NCBI GenBank assembly: GCA_964519035.1
Contig: CAZFKZ010000002.1
Location: 41,411-105,410 of the forward strand
Direction: 5' to 3'
Length of the DNA stretch: 64,000 nt
Origin: CAJJBL01 sp964519035
GTDB taxonomy: Bacteria > Pseudomonadota > Alphaproteobacteria > Puniceispirillales > Marisalimonadaceae
Of this stretch, positions 45,414 through 54,109 are shown one piece after another. Under the pieces are notes generated by a model. That model made no database searches, had not been told where the DNA came from, and saw only the letters and a list, made by a program, of their open reading frames with translations. The translations under genes were made by a program, and so were the position numbers. Position 1 is the first letter of the stretch. Every line of letters begins with the position of its first letter.

Positions 45414-45851
45414 TTACCATTCAAAAATATAGTTTGGTAGATTTTTATTTTTAATCTTATTTTCATTTGTTACTCTATTTTTAACACTATTCCCACTCTT
45501 AACAATAGCTTCATTATTTTCTGATATCAAAGGATGCCAATAAGGTAACTCTTTACCTTCATCAAGTAATTTGTAAGCACAGGTTTCAGGCATCCACTTT
45601 AATTTTTTTAAATTATTAACAGATAAACTAACACAATCTGGGACTATAGATTTTCTATTTTTATAATTATTACAAGTTGCTGTTTTTTCACATAATAATT
45701 TACATGAGACATTTGTGTAGTAAATCTTTTGATTATCAAAATCTTCGAGTTTTATTACGCAACATTTTCCACATTTGTCACATAAAGATTCCCATTCATC
45801 AATATTCATATCCTTAAGTTTTTTATTTTCCCAAAATTTAATTTTTCTCAA
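45414..45851 (-). CDS. ycgN: YcgN/UPF0260 cysteine-cluster protein
   Basis: 145 aa with an N-terminal CxxCxxCC cluster (LCDKCGKCCVIKLED) and more cysteines in CKLLCEKTATCNNY, the zinc/iron-chelating pattern of UPF0260. C-terminal text CAYKLLDEGKELPYWHPLI is family-specific. Starts with TTG (45851), with AAAAGG nine bases upstream. Function unknown; cytosolic. First gene of the minus-strand run leading into the lipid cluster, divergent from mnmC. Confidence 0.9.
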   Translation of the reverse strand: MRKIKFWENKKLKDMNIDEWESLCDKCGKCCVIKLEDFDNQKIYYTNVSCKLLCEKTATCNNYKNRKSIVPDCVSLSVNNLKKLKWMPETCAYKLLDEGKELPYWHPLISENNEAIVKSGNSVKNRVTNENKIKNKNLPNYIFEW

Positions 45852-45922
45852 AATGTAACCTTTTATAATAAAATTAACCTAATTCATTTAAATACCTTTA
45901 ATTAATTGATAAAGATATAAAT

Positions 45923-47599
45923 ATGAAAAACAATTTAAAAAAACCTCAATTAATAATTTCATCTAATAAAGGTGTGTTTTCAAAATTATATCAAGATATA
46001 TATTTTGACAAAAATAATGGTATTAAAGAAAGTAAGCACGTATATTTAGATACAAACAATCTAGAAAATAAATTTAAAAATACGAATGATTATATAATTG
46101 CTGAGTTAGGATTTGGGACTGGATTAAATTTTCTTTTAACTTGGAATTTGTGGATCAAATCAAAAAAAAAGAGTTCGCATTTAACATATATTAGTTTTGA
46201 AAATTCTCCACTTTCCATTTTGCAATTAACAAAAATTCATAAAATGTTTAGAGGTCTATCTAAATTATCTAAGCTTCTTTTAAGAACATTACCGCATGTT
46301 TATCAAAGCAATCATAAAATTTATTTTAAATTGGGTAATATAAGTTTAATTCTTATTTATGATGATATCTCTTCCCTTAAAGATTTTAAATTTGAAGCTG
46401 ATACTTGGTATTTAGATGGATTTAGTCCTTCTAAAAACCCACTTGCCTGGACAAATTTTATTTTTCAAGAAATTTTTAAACATACAAAGTATGGAGCTTC
46501 TTTATCAACTTATTCTGTTTCGGGTAATGTTAGAAGNNNNNNNNNNNNNNNNNNNNNNNNNNNNNNNNNNNNNNNNNNNNNNNNNNNNNNNNNNNNNNNN
46601 NNNNNNNNNNNNNNNNNNNNNNNNNNNNNNNNNNNNATTGCAAGTGGAGCAAGTGGAAATAAAGTGGCTCTTCAAATGCCAAAACTCACTTTAGATGATT
46701 CACCATATGGATTGTTATCATTAGAGGCCTTTTCCTTTTCAAGAAAACTAGCTATGGAGTTAAAAGCTATTCCAGATACTGACGGATTAATCATGCTGCC
46801 AAATCGAGATAGAGAAATATCCAAATTTGAACAACTTTTAAAAAATAAATGGCCATTAGATTTAATCAAAAATAAGATTGAAAATTATAAATTTTTAGAA
46901 TCTGTTAATTTTATTCATATGAAATCCTCAGGTATTGTTGATAATCATAAGTTTTTAAAAAAAATGATAAAAGATGTTAATATTGTTTTTAATTTCAATG
47001 TTAAGAATGTTGAAACTAATAATGGTCTTAAAGAGATATTTAACAATCAAGGCCATAAAATAATTGCCAAAAAAGTAATTTGGGCAAATGGCTATCAAAT
47101 GTTACATTTGCATGATGGTATGCCTATTCAACCAGTGTCAGGACAGGTCACTTACCTTGATGAGACTACTGAAAGTTCAAAATTAAATTTGAATTTTAGT
47201 TATGGTCATTTTATTTCACAATCTTTTAAAGGTATTCACCAAGTAGGAGCATCTTTTAATAGAAATATTAACAAAGATTATTCTCAGGTTGATCAAATAA
47301 AAAATATAAGCTCTATCCCTAGTTACTTACATAATATTTTTAATGTTAACAAAATAAATAAATTGAAATATAGGGTTAGTATAAGAGGAAGTACTAAAGA
47401 TAGGATGCCTTTTTATGGTTCTCTTGATAAATTAACAGGTAAACCTTTTGATAATATATATTTTCTTGGTGGCATGGGGTCTTGGGGTTTCGTATACGCA
47501 CCTTATTATGCAGAACTTTTAGTAAAAGAAATATTAAATGAGCCTTTAATTATTAGTGAAAAAATAAAAAAACTTTTAACTATAGATAGGCATTTATGA
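45923..47599 (+). CDS. mnmC: Bifunctional MnmC (tRNA mnm5s2U synthesis), interrupted by an assembly gap
   Basis: N-terminal methyltransferase domain: IAELGFGTGLNFLLTWNLW, ISFENSPL and DTWYLDGFSPSKNPLAW before the gap. After the gap the FAD domain resumes at IASGASGNKVALQMPKL and continues with QPVSGQVTYLDE, RVSIRGSTKDRMPFYG and FLGGMGSWGFVYAPYYAELL. Both activities are thus present: oxidative removal of carboxymethyl from cmnm5s2U and SAM methylation. The 100 N hide about 80 expected residues (end of the methyltransferase and the FAD GxGxxG loop), so the protein's true length and frame across the gap are unknown. Ends in TGA. Confidence 0.9.
   Translation: MKNNLKKPQLIISSNKGVFSKLYQDIYFDKNNGIKESKHVYLDTNNLENKFKNTNDYIIAELGFGTGLNFLLTWNLWIKSKKKSSHLTYISFENSPLSILQLTKIHKMFRGLSKLSKLLLRTLPHVYQSNHKIYFKLGNISLILIYDDISSLKDFKFEADTWYLDGFSPSKNPLAWTNFIFQEIFKHTKYGASLSTYSVSGNVRXXXXXXXXXXXXXXXXXXXXXXXXXXXXXXXXXXIASGASGNKVALQMPKLTLDDSPYGLLSLEAFSFSRKLAMELKAIPDTDGLIMLPNRDREISKFEQLLKNKWPLDLIKNKIENYKFLESVNFIHMKSSGIVDNHKFLKKMIKDVNIVFNFNVKNVETNNGLKEIFNNQGHKIIAKKVIWANGYQMLHLHDGMPIQPVSGQVTYLDETTESSKLNLNFSYGHFISQSFKGIHQVGASFNRNINKDYSQVDQIKNISSIPSYLHNIFNVNKINKLKYRVSIRGSTKDRMPFYGSLDKLTGKPFDNIYFLGGMGSWGFVYAPYYAELLVKEILNEPLIISEKIKKLLTIDRHL
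46537..46636. other. Assembly gap (100 N) inside mnmC
   Basis: Fixed-length placeholder. By comparison with MnmC from memory, about 250 bases, not 100, should lie between NVRR and ASGASGN. Flanks do not overlap each other. Confidence 0.95.
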
Positions 47600-47623
47600 G
47601 TTATATAAAATTCTAAATTATTC

Positions 47624-48603
47624 TTAGGCTGAACTTTGATTAAATTCAAAATTGTTAAAAATATTACTAAAAATTTTTTGTATTTCTTGCATATTTTTAT
47701 TAATTAAAAGATTTTTTTCATCCATATATAATTTACGGTTAATTTCAATTTGAATTGAATGAATGTTGAATGAAGGATCTCCATAATTACGAGTAATAAA
47801 TCCTCCCGCATACGGATCATTTTTTTCTACAATTAATCCATTTTTATTAAAACAACTTTTAAAGTGATTAATCAATTCAATAGAACAACTTTTACCAAAA
47901 TTATCACCAAGAACTATGTCAGGTTCTATTTTAAANNNNNNNNNNNNNNNNNNNNNNNNNNNNNNNNNNNNNNNNNNNNNNNNNNNNNNNNNNNNNNNNN
48001 NNNNNNNNNNNNNNNNNNNNNNNNNNNNNNNNNNNTAGAACAACTTTTACCAAAATTATCACCAAGAACTATGTCAGGTTCTATTTTAAATTTGTGCAAA
48101 GCTTTTGACGGCATTGAATGTAAATCAATGTGTAAACAATAACCAGAGAACTTAACTAATTGTTTAATATGATGGGATAAAAAATTATGAAAAGGATCAT
48201 AAAAATTATTTAACATGAAATCTGCATAAGAAACGGGAAGCTTATTTGAAAAAAAAGGTTTGTTTGAAATTTTTTTAGGTAGAACACCTAAACCATAATC
48301 CAACATTATTTTTTCATGGATAATACCTTTTTCATAAACTTCATCAAACATAGAATTATCAATAGCCTTTCTAGATCTATTTAAATCAACAACAGCTCTA
48401 GAGCATTCAGCTATAATAATATCTGCACTTTCTGGTTCTAAAAATTCTAAAACTTTATCAATTTTAAAATCTTCAATTTTTCTAACAAAATTTAATTCTT
48501 TTTTATAATATTTTAAAAATAATTCAGGATAAAAACTTCCTGCATGCGGAACAGTTATTAAAATTGGATAATTAAATTTTTTTCTAATTAATTTTCTATA
48601 CAT
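47624..48603 (-). CDS. hutG: N-formylglutamate amidohydrolase, split by a false assembly gap
   Basis: Removing the 100 N and one copy of a 55-base flank repeat gives one open frame of 274 codons. Features: LITVPHAGSFYP (His20), VDLNRSR (72-78), DLHSMP with His162, and NDPYAGGFITRNYG in the second half. These are N-formylglutamate amidohydrolase (FGase) hallmarks; the enzyme releases formate from N-formyl-glutamate in histidine breakdown or acts on related N-acyl amino acids. No other hut genes are nearby, so the hut role is not proved. Confidence 0.88.
47881..47935. repeat. 55-base repeat flanking a gap (contig overlap), left copy
   Basis: The 55 bases before the third gap are identical to 48036-48090. 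Both ends read the same codons of the amidohydrolase. This is the signature of two contigs that overlap by one assembly k-mer and were scaffolded without merging, not a biological repeat. Confidence 0.95.
47936..48035. other. Artificial gap (100 N), true length negative
   Basis: Because the flanks are a 55-base exact duplicate, the real sequence has no gap here: the contigs overlap. Confidence 0.92.
48036..48090. repeat. 55-base repeat flanking a gap (contig overlap), right copy
   Basis: Identical to 47881-47935; see that entry. One copy should be removed to restore the amidohydrolase gene. Confidence 0.95.
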
Positions 48604-48716
48604 TTTTTACTTTTATTTTAATAATCAATTGTAATTTAACTTTATTATTTAAATCTATCCTTATATATAAATTAATGTGTTAAATAATAAATTATATAAT
48701 TTTAGAAAGCGTTTTT

Positions 48717-49922
48717 ATGAAGTTTTTTGATATTTCAGATCCAGAATTAGATGATACAAGAAAAATGTTTTTGGAATTAGCTAAGGACTCAAGAACAACT
48801 AAAATTGATCTGGGGATTGGAATTTATAGAAATGAAGATGGATTAGCACCTGTCTTTAAAGCGATTAAAAAAGCAGAAAAAGTATTATTTAATAGTGAAA
48901 CATCCAAATCGTATAAAACTCCATCTGGAAATGCACAATATTGTGAAAATATTTTAAATTTAGTTTTGGGGACAAATATATTAGAAACAAGACAGGGTAA
49001 AATTGGTGCCATACAAATCCCAGGTGCAGGCTCTGGATTAAGAATTGCTGGAGAGTTAATAAAAAAATATACAAAAAATAAATTAATTTCAGTTCCTGAA
49101 CCAACATGGGGACAACAACCTTTTATGTTTCAAAAGGCTGGATTAACTATTAATCATCATATTTATTATAATAAAATAAATAATCATTTAGATTTTGAAG
49201 GAATGGTTAAAGATTTGAGTAATTTAAACTCTGGTGATGCTATATTAATCCATGGTTGTTGTCATAATCCAACTGGTGCAGACTTATCAGTAAATCAATG
49301 GGAAGATATTGCTAATATTTGTTGCAAATTAGGTTTGTTACCTTTTATTGATCTTGTGTATCAGGGTTTGGGGAAGGGGATAGAGCAAGATGTTGCTGGA
49401 ATAAGAAAGTTAGTCGAAATTGTTCCTGAGGTTATATTGACCGTTTCTTCTAGTAAGACATTCGGTGTTTATAGAGATCGTTGTGGATTAATGGCAGTGA
49501 TAACAGATGCAGAAAGAGTTAAAGGCAGCTCTCTGGAAACAATGCTAAGTGAAATAGCTCGAGAATTATATTTTCATCCACCAGATCACGCGGCCTCTGT
49601 CATAAATATATTATTGGAAGATCCACATTTAAAATTAGAATGGATTTTAGAATTAGAAACGATGCAAAAAAGAATTGTTTCTCTCAGAAATCAATTATCT
49701 AATTCTTTACAAGAAAAGCAACAGACCGATTTTTTTAGTTTTTTAAACATTCAGAATGGTATGTTTTCTTTATTACCTATTTCTAACGAAGGTATTATGT
49801 CTTTAAGGCGTGAAAGCGGGATTTATTTGATGCCAGACGGGCGAGTTAATATTGCATCTATCCCAGAAAGTAAAATTGATTATATCTCAACCATGATTAC
49901 CAAGTTACCTGAGTTTAACTAA
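48717..49922 (+). CDS. Aspartate/aromatic amino acid aminotransferase
   Basis: 401 aa class I PLP aminotransferase of the bacterial AspC/TyrB type: IDLGIGIYRNEDGLAPVF at the N-terminus, GAGSGLRIAG, VPEPTWGQQ, LIHGCCHNPTGADLS, FIDLVYQGLGKG, and the PLP lysine in TVSSSKTFGVYRDRCG. The substrate pair (aspartate or phenylalanine/tyrosine with 2-oxoglutarate) cannot be separated by eye. A thioesterase gene follows by 13 bases. Confidence 0.92.
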   Translation: MKFFDISDPELDDTRKMFLELAKDSRTTKIDLGIGIYRNEDGLAPVFKAIKKAEKVLFNSETSKSYKTPSGNAQYCENILNLVLGTNILETRQGKIGAIQIPGAGSGLRIAGELIKKYTKNKLISVPEPTWGQQPFMFQKAGLTINHHIYYNKINNHLDFEGMVKDLSNLNSGDAILIHGCCHNPTGADLSVNQWEDIANICCKLGLLPFIDLVYQGLGKGIEQDVAGIRKLVEIVPEVILTVSSSKTFGVYRDRCGLMAVITDAERVKGSSLETMLSEIARELYFHPPDHAASVINILLEDPHLKLEWILELETMQKRIVSLRNQLSNSLQEKQQTDFFSFLNIQNGMFSLLPISNEGIMSLRRESGIYLMPDGRVNIASIPESKIDYISTMITKLPEFN

Positions 49923-49935
49923 AGAAAGTAGTTGA

Positions 49936-50373
49936 TTGAAAAAAATACCATCGAATAGAAGTGAATACAATTACTTTACTAAGGTTAGTACTCGCTGGAA
50001 TGATAATGACATATATGGGCATATGAATAATATCATATACTATGCTTTATTTGATACAGCAGTTAATAAATGGCTTATAAATAATAACTTAATTGATATT
50101 AAAAATGGTAAAAATATTGGTTTAATAGTCCAATCTGGATGTGATTATTTCTCATCTTTTTCTTATCCCGATGATATAGACGCAGGCATTAGGGTAACTA
50201 AAATTGGAACTAGTTCAGTAAGATACGAAGTAGGACTTTTTAAAGAAACAGAGCAAAATGCGTCAGCAGATGGTTTTTTTATTCATGTATACGTTGATAG
50301 AAAAACTAATATACCTTTACCAATAGATTATAACTTTAATAAAGCCCTTGATACTATTTTTGTTGAATTATAA
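49936..50373 (+). CDS. Acyl-CoA thioesterase (4-hydroxybenzoyl-CoA thioesterase family)
   Basis: 145 aa hot-dog protein: VSTRWNDNDIYGHMNNIIYYALFDTA holds the catalytic-type Asp (WNDNDIYGHMNN), then GLIVQSGCDYFSSFSYPDD and VYVDRKTNIPLPID. Hydrolyses acyl-CoA; substrate unknown. Starts with TTG at 49936, with AAAGAAAG upstream; no ATG in range. Probably cotranscribed with the aminotransferase. Confidence 0.85.
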   Translation: MKKIPSNRSEYNYFTKVSTRWNDNDIYGHMNNIIYYALFDTAVNKWLINNNLIDIKNGKNIGLIVQSGCDYFSSFSYPDDIDAGIRVTKIGTSSVRYEVGLFKETEQNASADGFFIHVYVDRKTNIPLPIDYNFNKALDTIFVEL

Positions 50374-50509
50374 AAATTTAAATTTTTTAAGATCAATTTT
50401 ATTCCACCTCCCTTTAATGGTTCATCTTTACTTTTTTAAACAAGAGAACTATGTATATCTCATATTTTTATTATTATAGTTAAATAATTGAAACTATATA
50501 AATAATAAT

Positions 50510-50584
50510 GGGGCTATAACTCAGCGGTAGAGTGTCTCGTTGACATCGAGGAAGTCACAAGTTCGAATCTTGTTAGCCCCACCA
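50510..50584 (+). tRNA. tRNA-Val (anticodon GAC)
   Basis: Acceptor GGGGCTA pairs with TAGCCCC; D-arm with CAGCGGTAGAG; anticodon stem TCTCG/CGAGG around loop TTGACAT (anticodon GAC); T-loop GTTCGAATC. CCA end encoded. The 136 bases before it (50374-50509) hold no gene and no clear promoter. Confidence 0.97.
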
Positions 50585-50632
50585 TAAATTGATTTCAATA
50601 TTAATTTTTAATGTGTCTAATGGAAATAATTA

Positions 50633-51520
50633 ATGGATACATCTAATAAAACTTTATATTTTCCTTTGGGAATAACTTTATCTATCACTGAGGTTGTTTG
50701 TACAATAACAATTGCTAGTTTAGTAAAACTAATTTCAGCGGATTTATCTGTATTTATGATATTATTTTTTAGATACTTATTTTGTTTACCGCTTTTACTT
50801 TTAACTGCAATTTATCAGCGAGGTAAAAATGCTTTCGATATTAAATCAAAATCAGGTTTAATAGTAAGAACAATAACGGGGCTAGGTTCCTTTGGATGTC
50901 TTTTTTCGGCTCTTCAATTTATTGACTTAAGTCTTATGACAATATTACTTCAAACTATGCCACTTTTTATAACTTTACTCGCACCATTTATTATAAATGA
51001 AGTTGTTGGATGGTTCAGAAGAATTACTGCTATAATAGGCTTCGTTGGAGTTATTCTAATACTTAACCCTATTGTAGAAGGTTGGATAAATTATGGAGTT
51101 ATGTTAGGTATATTGTCGCCGTTATGTGGAGCCTTAATGACACTTTCAGTTAGAAAATTAGGTAAGACAGACCATCCTGCCAGTACAGCGTTATGGTATA
51201 ACCTTTTAGGGACTATAGTATTTTTATTAATCTGTATTTTAATAAAGGTTGAATGGCCACAATATAATGAAATATTATTAATTCTCTTAATAGTTGGTAT
51301 TGTATCAAGCATTCAGCAGATATGTTTAGCTTATAGTTTGAAATTAGTTGCAGCTAGTGTTCTAGCTCCTCTCAAATATATATCTGTTCCCATAGGAATA
51401 ATGGTAGGAGTTTATTTTTTTAATGAGACACTTTCTTCAACTTTTTTTATTGGAACTGCTATAGTTATTTTAGCTTCAATAACTATTATAAGAAGGGAAA
51501 GTAAAAAAAACTTAGATTAA
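50633..51520 (+). CDS. EamA/DMT-superfamily exporter
   Basis: 295 aa, about ten transmembrane spans in two EamA repeats (roughly residues 10-140 and 155-290). PLFITLLAPFIINEVVGW and PLKYISVPIGIMVGVYFFNETL mark the ends of the repeats. Drug/metabolite transporter; moves an amino acid, metabolite or drug out of, or into, the cell; substrate not predictable. Starts 48 bases after tRNA-Val. Confidence 0.88.
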   Translation: MDTSNKTLYFPLGITLSITEVVCTITIASLVKLISADLSVFMILFFRYLFCLPLLLLTAIYQRGKNAFDIKSKSGLIVRTITGLGSFGCLFSALQFIDLSLMTILLQTMPLFITLLAPFIINEVVGWFRRITAIIGFVGVILILNPIVEGWINYGVMLGILSPLCGALMTLSVRKLGKTDHPASTALWYNLLGTIVFLLICILIKVEWPQYNEILLILLIVGIVSSIQQICLAYSLKLVAASVLAPLKYISVPIGIMVGVYFFNETLSSTFFIGTAIVILASITIIRRESKKNLD

Positions 51521-51579
51521 AGTTTTGCTTTAATTTTTTTAAATTAATTTTTCTTATTACGTTTTATAAAGTAAAATAC

Positions 51580-52167
51580 ATGCAATTAATTCATATTTTT
51601 TTTAAGTTAGTCATTTTTAAATTTCTTTTAATCTCTGTATTTTATATTTTTTCATCTGGTTTTTCTTATTCACAGACAATTTCTATAAACTTGGAACAAT
51701 TTAAAAGTAACAGTTTAGGGAAAATTATTTTCTTAAGACACGCTATTGCTCCAGGCAATGGTGATCCAGAAAATTTCAATTTAAATGATTGTTCTACTCA
51801 AAGAAATTTAAGTGAAGAAGGGATTATACAAGCTTTAAAAATTGGGAGTTATTTAAAAAAAATAACTTTTAAAAAAAAATTCTCTAGTTTTTGGTGTAGA
51901 TGTTTAGATACTTCAAAATACTTAAGTCTAGGTAAATTTGTTCCACATAAAGGTTTGAATTCATTTTATGAAATGAAAGTTGATAAAGTTAAAACTTTAA
52001 ATTTACTCAATGATCTAATTAAATCATTAAATATTTATGATGGACCCAGCATCATGGTTACTCATTATGTAACTATATTTGCTATTACAGGCTTGTCCGT
52101 ATCGAGCGGTGAAATGGTCGTTTATGATATTAAAACAAAAAAATCTAAATACTTAGTTTTTGACTAA
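51580..52167 (+). CDS. Secreted histidine phosphatase-family protein
   Basis: 195 aa. Hydrophobic N-terminus (residues 1-33) reads as a signal peptide ending near SGFSYSQT. Histidine-phosphatase core: ILRH-type motif IIFLRHAIAPGNGDP (Arg53, His54), second Arg107 in SFWCRCLDTSKY and His162 in MVTHYVTI. The RHG triplet is RHA, as in SixA-like and secreted relatives. It probably acts in the periplasm on phosphomonoesters. Upstream text NDCSTQRNLSEEGIIQA is typical. Confidence 0.8.
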   Translation: MQLIHIFFKLVIFKFLLISVFYIFSSGFSYSQTISINLEQFKSNSLGKIIFLRHAIAPGNGDPENFNLNDCSTQRNLSEEGIIQALKIGSYLKKITFKKKFSSFWCRCLDTSKYLSLGKFVPHKGLNSFYEMKVDKVKTLNLLNDLIKSLNIYDGPSIMVTHYVTIFAITGLSVSSGEMVVYDIKTKKSKYLVFD

Positions 52168-52177
52168 TAAATAAAAA

Positions 52178-52630
52178 TTATTCATTTTTATTCTTTTCTT
52201 TTATTACTTCAAAATCCCCTTCAATGATATCGTCATTTCCTGATTTTTTTTGAAATTTACTTTCAGTTTGTTTTGGGTAACTCGTCCTATAATTTTCATT
52301 AGCTCTTTTCTTAATCTTAAAGTTAAGAAATTGTTTTGGAAAAACAAATAAAAAACTTGGAAGTGTAAACAGAATTGCAAAAATCCAATGCCATTCTAAG
52401 ACATTAATTACTCCTAAAAAAACTCCTGTTGTTAAGAGTAAAAAAGTAAATCTAAAAAAAACACTTAAAAAAATAGTAATCCAAGCTAAAAATGTACCAT
52501 AACGATAAGGCTCCATAAAATCTTGAATGCCTAGGAATCCTATAACTACATAGAAACAAAATAATGATATTATTAAACCTATTGTTAATAAACCATATTT
52601 AAGAATGTTTGTTTGTTTAAAAATATACAT
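52178..52630 (-). CDS. Unknown inner-membrane protein
   Basis: 150 aa. Three to four hydrophobic spans within residues 1-95 (YGLLTIGLIISLFCFYVVIG, FLAWITIFLSVFFRFTFLLL, WIFAILFTLPSFLFVFP), then a lysine-, glutamate- and asparagine-rich cytoplasmic tail. I do not recognise the family. It is 14 bases downstream of the secreted cysteine-rich protein at 52645-53127 on the same strand and convergent with the histidine phosphatase. Confidence 0.65.
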   Translation of the reverse strand: MYIFKQTNILKYGLLTIGLIISLFCFYVVIGFLGIQDFMEPYRYGTFLAWITIFLSVFFRFTFLLLTTGVFLGVINVLEWHWIFAILFTLPSFLFVFPKQFLNFKIKKRANENYRTSYPKQTESKFQKKSGNDDIIEGDFEVIKEKNKNE

Positions 52631-52644
52631 ATTTTTCTTATAAT

Positions 52645-53127
52645 TTATTTCTTAAATAATAATTTACCATCATATTTTTTTAAATAAAAAACTTTTTTTC
52701 CTGCCCAAAAACATTTTTTATTATCTGGTGAAGCTTGAACATAATCAACCTTATTCTTCAGGTGAAATAATTGGTTGCAGCCTAGAAAAGTTAATATTAA
52801 TTTACTGTCACGAAAATCAACTTTATCTTGTCTTCCTTTTCTTACATTTACAAAGCTAATTTCACTTGGAAAACATTGACCAATCTTATTTTTTTTACAT
52901 TGAGTCTCTTGACTATTTATAACAGAAATATGTGTTGCAATATTTTCAGAAAATATAAAACCATCATTATCTAACATTTCACAGTTGTCAGTAGGTATAG
53001 ATGTTTTTCCAGAAAATTCACACTCAAACCAAGCTCCTTCTAATTTTTCTACGGCAAAAGCTTTTGAGTTTAAGATTGATGTAAATACTAGTGTACAAAA
53101 CAATAATAATTTTATTTTATTCAACAT
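52645..53127 (-). CDS. Unknown secreted cysteine-containing protein
   Basis: 160 aa with a clear signal peptide (lysines, then LLLFCTLVFTSILN, cleavage likely after SKAFA). The mature part has six or so cysteines, enough for disulfides: EC, NCEML, QCKKN, GQCF, LGCNQL and KKCFW. Begins VEKLEGAWFECEFSG, ends as a lysine-rich strand. No family recognised; a small periplasmic beta-protein is likely. Probably one transcript with the membrane protein that follows. Confidence 0.7.
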   Translation of the reverse strand: MLNKIKLLLFCTLVFTSILNSKAFAVEKLEGAWFECEFSGKTSIPTDNCEMLDNDGFIFSENIATHISVINSQETQCKKNKIGQCFPSEISFVNVRKGRQDKVDFRDSKLILTFLGCNQLFHLKNKVDYVQASPDNKKCFWAGKKVFYLKKYDGKLLFKK

Positions 53128-53222
53128 TTATGTGTCTCTTTATATGTTTACATTTTTTTTTATATGATTAATTTATTTATATACTAATTTTTTTATATAT
53201 TAAATTAATTTTGGAGAATATT

Positions 53223-54107
53223 TTGATTATTAATACTAGAGATAATTCACCTGAATTTGTTGGTTTTGTATCTGATATAGATTTAAAAAATGAATTGGAT
53301 AGTTTGACAATAAAAAAAATTGACGAAGCCATAAATAAATATGCAGTTTTAGTCTTTAAAGACCAAAAAATTAATGATGAAGAACAAGTAAAATTTACTG
53401 AATATTTTGGAAAAATTGAAGCATCTGGTAAAACATCTAATATAACTAAAACAAGCGATAGACGATTATCTACAAATTTGGCAGATGTTTCAAATTTAGA
53501 TAAAAATAACAAACCTTTTACTAAAGATGATCCTAGAAGAATTTTTAATTTAGGAAATCGCCTTTGGCATACTGATAGTTCATTTAAATCAGTTCCTGCA
53601 AAGTATTCTTTATTGTCTGGAAGAAATATATCAAAGGAGGGAGGTAATACAGAGTTTGCTGATATGAGAGATGCTTATGATTGTTTAAAACAAAATGTTA
53701 AAGATCAAATTCTTCATATGATTTGTGAACATTCTTTAATTTATTCTAGACAAAGATTAGGTTTTGACATGATTAAAGAATTATCTTCTGACGAAATAAA
53801 AAATTTCAAACCAGTAGAGCAGCCTCTCGTTAGATACAATAAACTAACTAAAAGAAAAACAATTTTTCTTTCGAGTCATATAGGTAAAATCAAAGGTTGG
53901 ATAAGGCCAGATTCCATGTGTTTTATTGATGATTTAATTGAGTACGCAACTAAAGAAAAATTTGTGTATGTTCATAAATGGATTCAAAATGATTTAATTA
54001 TTTGGGACAATAGACAAACAATGCACAGAGCAAGGGCATATAATGACTTAAAAGAGTTCAGAGATATGAGAAGAACCACTGTTTTGGGTGAAGAAAAACT
54101 TTTATAA
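53223..54107 (+). CDS. TauD/TfdA-family Fe(II)/2-oxoglutarate dioxygenase
   Basis: 294 aa from TTG at 53223, which lies six bases after GGAG (53213-53216); a TTG at 53211 precedes that ribosome site and is less likely. Metal ligands: His116 and Asp118 (LWHTDSSFK) and a distal His268 (TMHRARAYND); a C-terminal RDMRRTTV supplies the 2-oxoglutarate arginine. Family members hydroxylate taurine, 2,4-D or carnitine precursors. The substrate is unknown; the MetC-like gene lies convergent at the other side. Confidence 0.87.
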   Translation: MIINTRDNSPEFVGFVSDIDLKNELDSLTIKKIDEAINKYAVLVFKDQKINDEEQVKFTEYFGKIEASGKTSNITKTSDRRLSTNLADVSNLDKNNKPFTKDDPRRIFNLGNRLWHTDSSFKSVPAKYSLLSGRNISKEGGNTEFADMRDAYDCLKQNVKDQILHMICEHSLIYSRQRLGFDMIKELSSDEIKNFKPVEQPLVRYNKLTKRKTIFLSSHIGKIKGWIRPDSMCFIDDLIEYATKEKFVYVHKWIQNDLIIWDNRQTMHRARAYNDLKEFRDMRRTTVLGEEKLL

Positions 54108-54109
54108 AA

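Noticed and set aside
45250..45432. 60-codon plus-strand frame
   Set aside because: Antisense to the better-supported 58-residue minus-strand gene, which has a ribosome site and signal-anchor.
47881..48090. Genuine direct repeat or mobile element boundary
   Set aside because: Exact 55-base identity directly flanking N, in the same codons of one gene, is a contig-overlap artefact.
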